A DNA stretch of 7,810 nucleotides from Pseudomonadota bacterium (lineage in GTDB: Bacteria > Pseudomonadota > Gammaproteobacteria > UBA5335). This document shows positions 6,222 through 7,810 of this stretch, in pieces; position 1 is the first letter of the stretch, and every line of letters begins with the position of its first letter. The notes beneath the pieces were generated by a model. It was not told the origin of the DNA, made no database searches, and saw only the letters and a list, made by a program, of their open reading frames with translations. A program made the translations under genes and the position numbers. The DNA lies in the NCBI GenBank assembly GCA_021783685.1, contig JAJXTQ010000080.1, positions 1-7,810 of the forward strand, written 5' to 3'.

Positions 6222-7552
6222 GGAGAGGATCGCCCTCCCTATCACCGGGAACCCCGGGGGGGGCTGCCGCGCCGCCCGCCATCGGTCCCGACATGGAACG
6301 GCGTCGTATCAACGATGTCACCTACGTCTCGCGCGAGGAAGCGCTCGATCTTCTGTCGATCAAGAAGGAGTCATTCTACAGCTACGTCAGCCGCGGCCTT
6401 ATCCGGACGGCGGCCCATCCCGACCGCCGGCGGCGTCTGTACCTCAAATCAGATATCGAGAAGCTCAAGACGCGGGTGGGGGAGCATCTCGCGACCGTGC
6501 AGGTGTCGTACGAGCTGCGTTACGGCAAGCCGGTCCTGCAAAGCCGGATCACCGAAATCACCCCCACCGGTCCAAGCTATCGCGGTCATCCTGCCATCGG
6601 CCTCGCGTGCGGCCCGCGGCGGTTCGAGGTCGTGGCGGAGTTGTTATGGACCGGCGTGCTCCGTCCTCGCGACATCGTCTGGCCCCGCCTGCCGCTGCCG
6701 GCTGCCATCCCGGCCCTGGCCAACACGTGGGGTGCCAGCGTGCCGCAGATGTCGATGTTGAGCTGGTTCGCGTTGACGACACTCGCCCTTGCTGCCGTTC
6801 CGGTGGGCGGGCCGCCGGCACGGAACCACGATCCGTGGCTGGCCGGAAAGCGGCTGATCCAGGCGTTCACCGGCATCGCGGGCCTGCTCGGGCCGTCCGG
6901 GCGCTATACGCCGCTACGGGACAACGAGTCCGTTGCGGAATGCATTGCCCGCGGCCTGGGATATGAGGCAAACGCGGAGTGCGTTAAGCTGGTCGACGCC
7001 GCGCTCGTGCTGTCGGCGGACAACGAACTCTCGGCGCCTACCTTCGTCGCGCGCATCACCGCGTCCACCGGAGCGGACCTGTATGCCTGCGTGGCGAGCG
7101 CGCTTCATGCCCAGTCGGGGCCGATGCAGGTCGGCGGTACCGCGGAGGTCGAGGGGACGTTCGCAGCGCTGACCGACGGCACGGGCGGGGAAGCCGCCGC
7201 CGGGGGATCCCCGGGCGCGGACCTGCCCTGCTTCCGCCATCCACTCTATGCGCGCGATCCGCGCACCGCGCTGCTTCTCGACCTTGTGGCCACGCTGAAG
7301 CAGCCGCGCCCTGGCACAGCGCGGATACTGGACTTCATTGCGCGCACCGAGCAGGGGAGCTGCCAGTATCCGAACGTCTTCGCCGGGCTCGTGGTCCTCG
7401 CCATGGCGCTCGGCCTTCCGGCAGGCAGCGCGGCGCTGCTCCATACGCTCGGCCGCACCGCCGGGTGGATCGCCCACGCAAGCGAACAGCGGCTCGTGGG
7501 GGCCATGCTCCGGCCGCGCGCCAAGTTCATGGAGGCACGGGGCGGGCCATGA
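6218..7552 (+). CDS. Citrate-synthase-family protein with N-terminal MerR-like HTH; catalytic residues degenerate
   Basis: A 444-residue protein from the chosen start. Residues 34-86 form a MerR/HTH_17-type DNA-binding domain (YVSREEALDLLSIKKESFYSYVSRGLI, then an Arg-rich wing and LYLKSDIEKLKTR). Residues about 95-440 follow the citrate synthase fold: LVLSADNELSAPTF, GPMQVGGT, FRHPLYARDPR, YPNVFAGL and RTAGWIAHASEQR. Aligned by motif to pig citrate synthase, oxaloacetate-binding His238 is Asn269, catalytic His274 is Gln304 and catalytic Asp375 is Phe388. Only His320 (His341) and the DPR arginine (Arg349) remain. Condensation of acetyl-CoA with oxaloacetate is therefore doubtful, and a ligand-sensing or regulatory role is possible (inference). 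HTH-bearing citrate synthase relatives are a known subfamily. The ATG at 6218 has AAAAGG seven bases upstream and sits in an ATGA overlap. ATG 6293, directly before the HTH, is a rival start without a clear ribosome site. A G8 tract lies between the two. Confidence 0.85.
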   Translation: MRRGSPSLSPGTPGGAAAPPAIGPDMERRRINDVTYVSREEALDLLSIKKESFYSYVSRGLIRTAAHPDRRRRLYLKSDIEKLKTRVGEHLATVQVSYELRYGKPVLQSRITEITPTGPSYRGHPAIGLACGPRRFEVVAELLWTGVLRPRDIVWPRLPLPAAIPALANTWGASVPQMSMLSWFALTTLALAAVPVGGPPARNHDPWLAGKRLIQAFTGIAGLLGPSGRYTPLRDNESVAECIARGLGYEANAECVKLVDAALVLSADNELSAPTFVARITASTGADLYACVASALHAQSGPMQVGGTAEVEGTFAALTDGTGGEAAAGGSPGADLPCFRHPLYARDPRTALLLDLVATLKQPRPGTARILDFIARTEQGSCQYPNVFAGLVVLAMALGLPAGSAALLHTLGRTAGWIAHASEQRLVGAMLRPRAKFMEARGGP

Positions 7553-7555
7553 CAG

Positions 7556-7571
7556 GGTGCCGTTGGGCACC
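7556..7571. terminator. Short hairpin GGTGCC-GTTG-GGCACC after the citrate-synthase-like gene
   Basis: A perfect 6-base-pair stem with a 4-base loop begins three bases after the stop at 7550-7552. A competing stem, GTTGG-GCA-CCAAC (7562-7574), overlaps it. There is no T-run, so it would be a poor intrinsic terminator on its own. It lies exactly across the point where istB similarity begins. Confidence 0.2.
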
Positions 7572-7810
7572 AACGCCTTGTTCAATGACGCCAGCGCCAG
7601 GAAGTCGAAGCTGTCGAGGCTCTTCATTGCCGGGAACCTGGCCTCCTTGATACGACGCTCGATTGTCCGCCGTTCTCGCTCGATCAGTTCCAGTTCCGCC
7701 AGCCGCAGCAAGTAGCGGACATGATCGACCCCGTCGCTGGCGCACTGCCGCGCCAGCTTTTCATGCTCGCGCAGGAAGGTCGGCAGCTTCAGCGCCTTCA
7801 GGTGATGCGC
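7568..7810 (-). pseudogene. istB: Truncated istB, N-terminal part of the IS21-family helper ATPase (partial)
   Basis: IstB is the AAA+ ATPase that assists the IS21 transposase IstA in target selection. Read leftward from 7810, the frame gives AHHLKALKLPTFLREHEKLA, then DHVRYLLRLAELELIERERR, RRIKEARFPAMKSLDSF and ALASLNKALV, a close match to the helical N-terminal domain of IS21 IstB proteins. There the similarity stops. The usual continuation (LELARCEYI, then the Walker A GPSGTGKTH) is absent, and the frame instead runs antisense into the citrate-synthase-like gene. About 81 residues are present out of about 250. The true start codon lies just past the right edge. Without Walker motifs it cannot be an active ATPase, so it is an IS21 remnant. 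Whether an istA gene lies further right cannot be seen. Confidence 0.9.
7568..7810 (-). mobile_element. IS21-family insertion sequence remnant, broken at its left side
   Basis: The istB fragment shows that an IS21-family element once lay here with istB pointing left. The distal two thirds of istB and the terminal inverted repeat are missing on the left, so the boundary near 7567 is an internal breakpoint of the element, not a transposition end. Extent to the right is unknown. Confidence 0.75.

Noticed and set aside
6914..7711. 265-residue minus-strand open frame
   Set aside because: Only its first 48 or so residues are real IstB sequence. The rest is antisense of the citrate-synthase-like gene, so the apparent protein is a chance read-through chimera, not a fusion gene.
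1..7810. CRISPR arrays, tRNA or rRNA genes, riboswitches
   Set aside because: No regularly spaced repeats and no tRNA, rRNA or known riboswitch-like segments were seen on either strand by eye. Almost all of the window is coding.

Overview
The window looks like chromosomal or accessory DNA from a GC-rich proteobacterium. An alphaproteobacterium is most likely, judged only from GC-rich codon use and the look of the proteins (CYP116B-type P450, salicylate-hydroxylase-like flavoprotein, IS21 IstB). The genus cannot be named from the sequence.

Left two thirds (1-5121), minus strand: four genes in one direction, read right to left. They are a small vicinal-oxygen-chelate (VOC) protein (4603-5121), a self-sufficient cytochrome P450 fused to a phthalate-dioxygenase-reductase-type FMN/2Fe-2S reductase (2196-4610), a single-component FAD aromatic hydroxylase of the salicylate / 3-hydroxybenzoate hydroxylase group (950-2146), and homogentisate 1,2-dioxygenase hmgA (882 to beyond base 1, so its C-terminus is missing). 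The first two overlap by 8 bases and the remaining gaps are 51 and 67 bases, so this looks like one operon. The gene set suggests a peripheral aromatic pathway: two successive ring hydroxylations producing a hydroquinone-type acid, then cleavage by HmgA. The true substrate is unknown.

Centre (5122-5289): a 168-base divergent intergenic region with a consensus -35 hexamer pointing right and a 7-base inverted repeat (GATAACC / GGTTATC) around it. It separates the operon from a divergent LuxR/GerE-type regulator (5290-6078), the obvious candidate controller of the cluster.

Right third (plus strand): after the regulator comes a possible 51-residue ORF (6066-6221). It overlaps the regulator's end and ends in an ATGA overlap with the next gene, a citrate-synthase-family protein with an N-terminal MerR-like helix-turn-helix (6218-7552). 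This protein keeps the fold signature of citrate synthases but appears to have lost two of the three catalytic residues and an oxaloacetate-binding histidine. It may therefore be a DNA-binding pseudoenzyme, which is the most unusual item here.

Right edge (7568-7810), minus strand: the N-terminal part of an IS21-family istB gene, cut off 15 bases after the citrate-synthase-like gene ends. It is a remnant of a mobile element and marks a rearrangement breakpoint.
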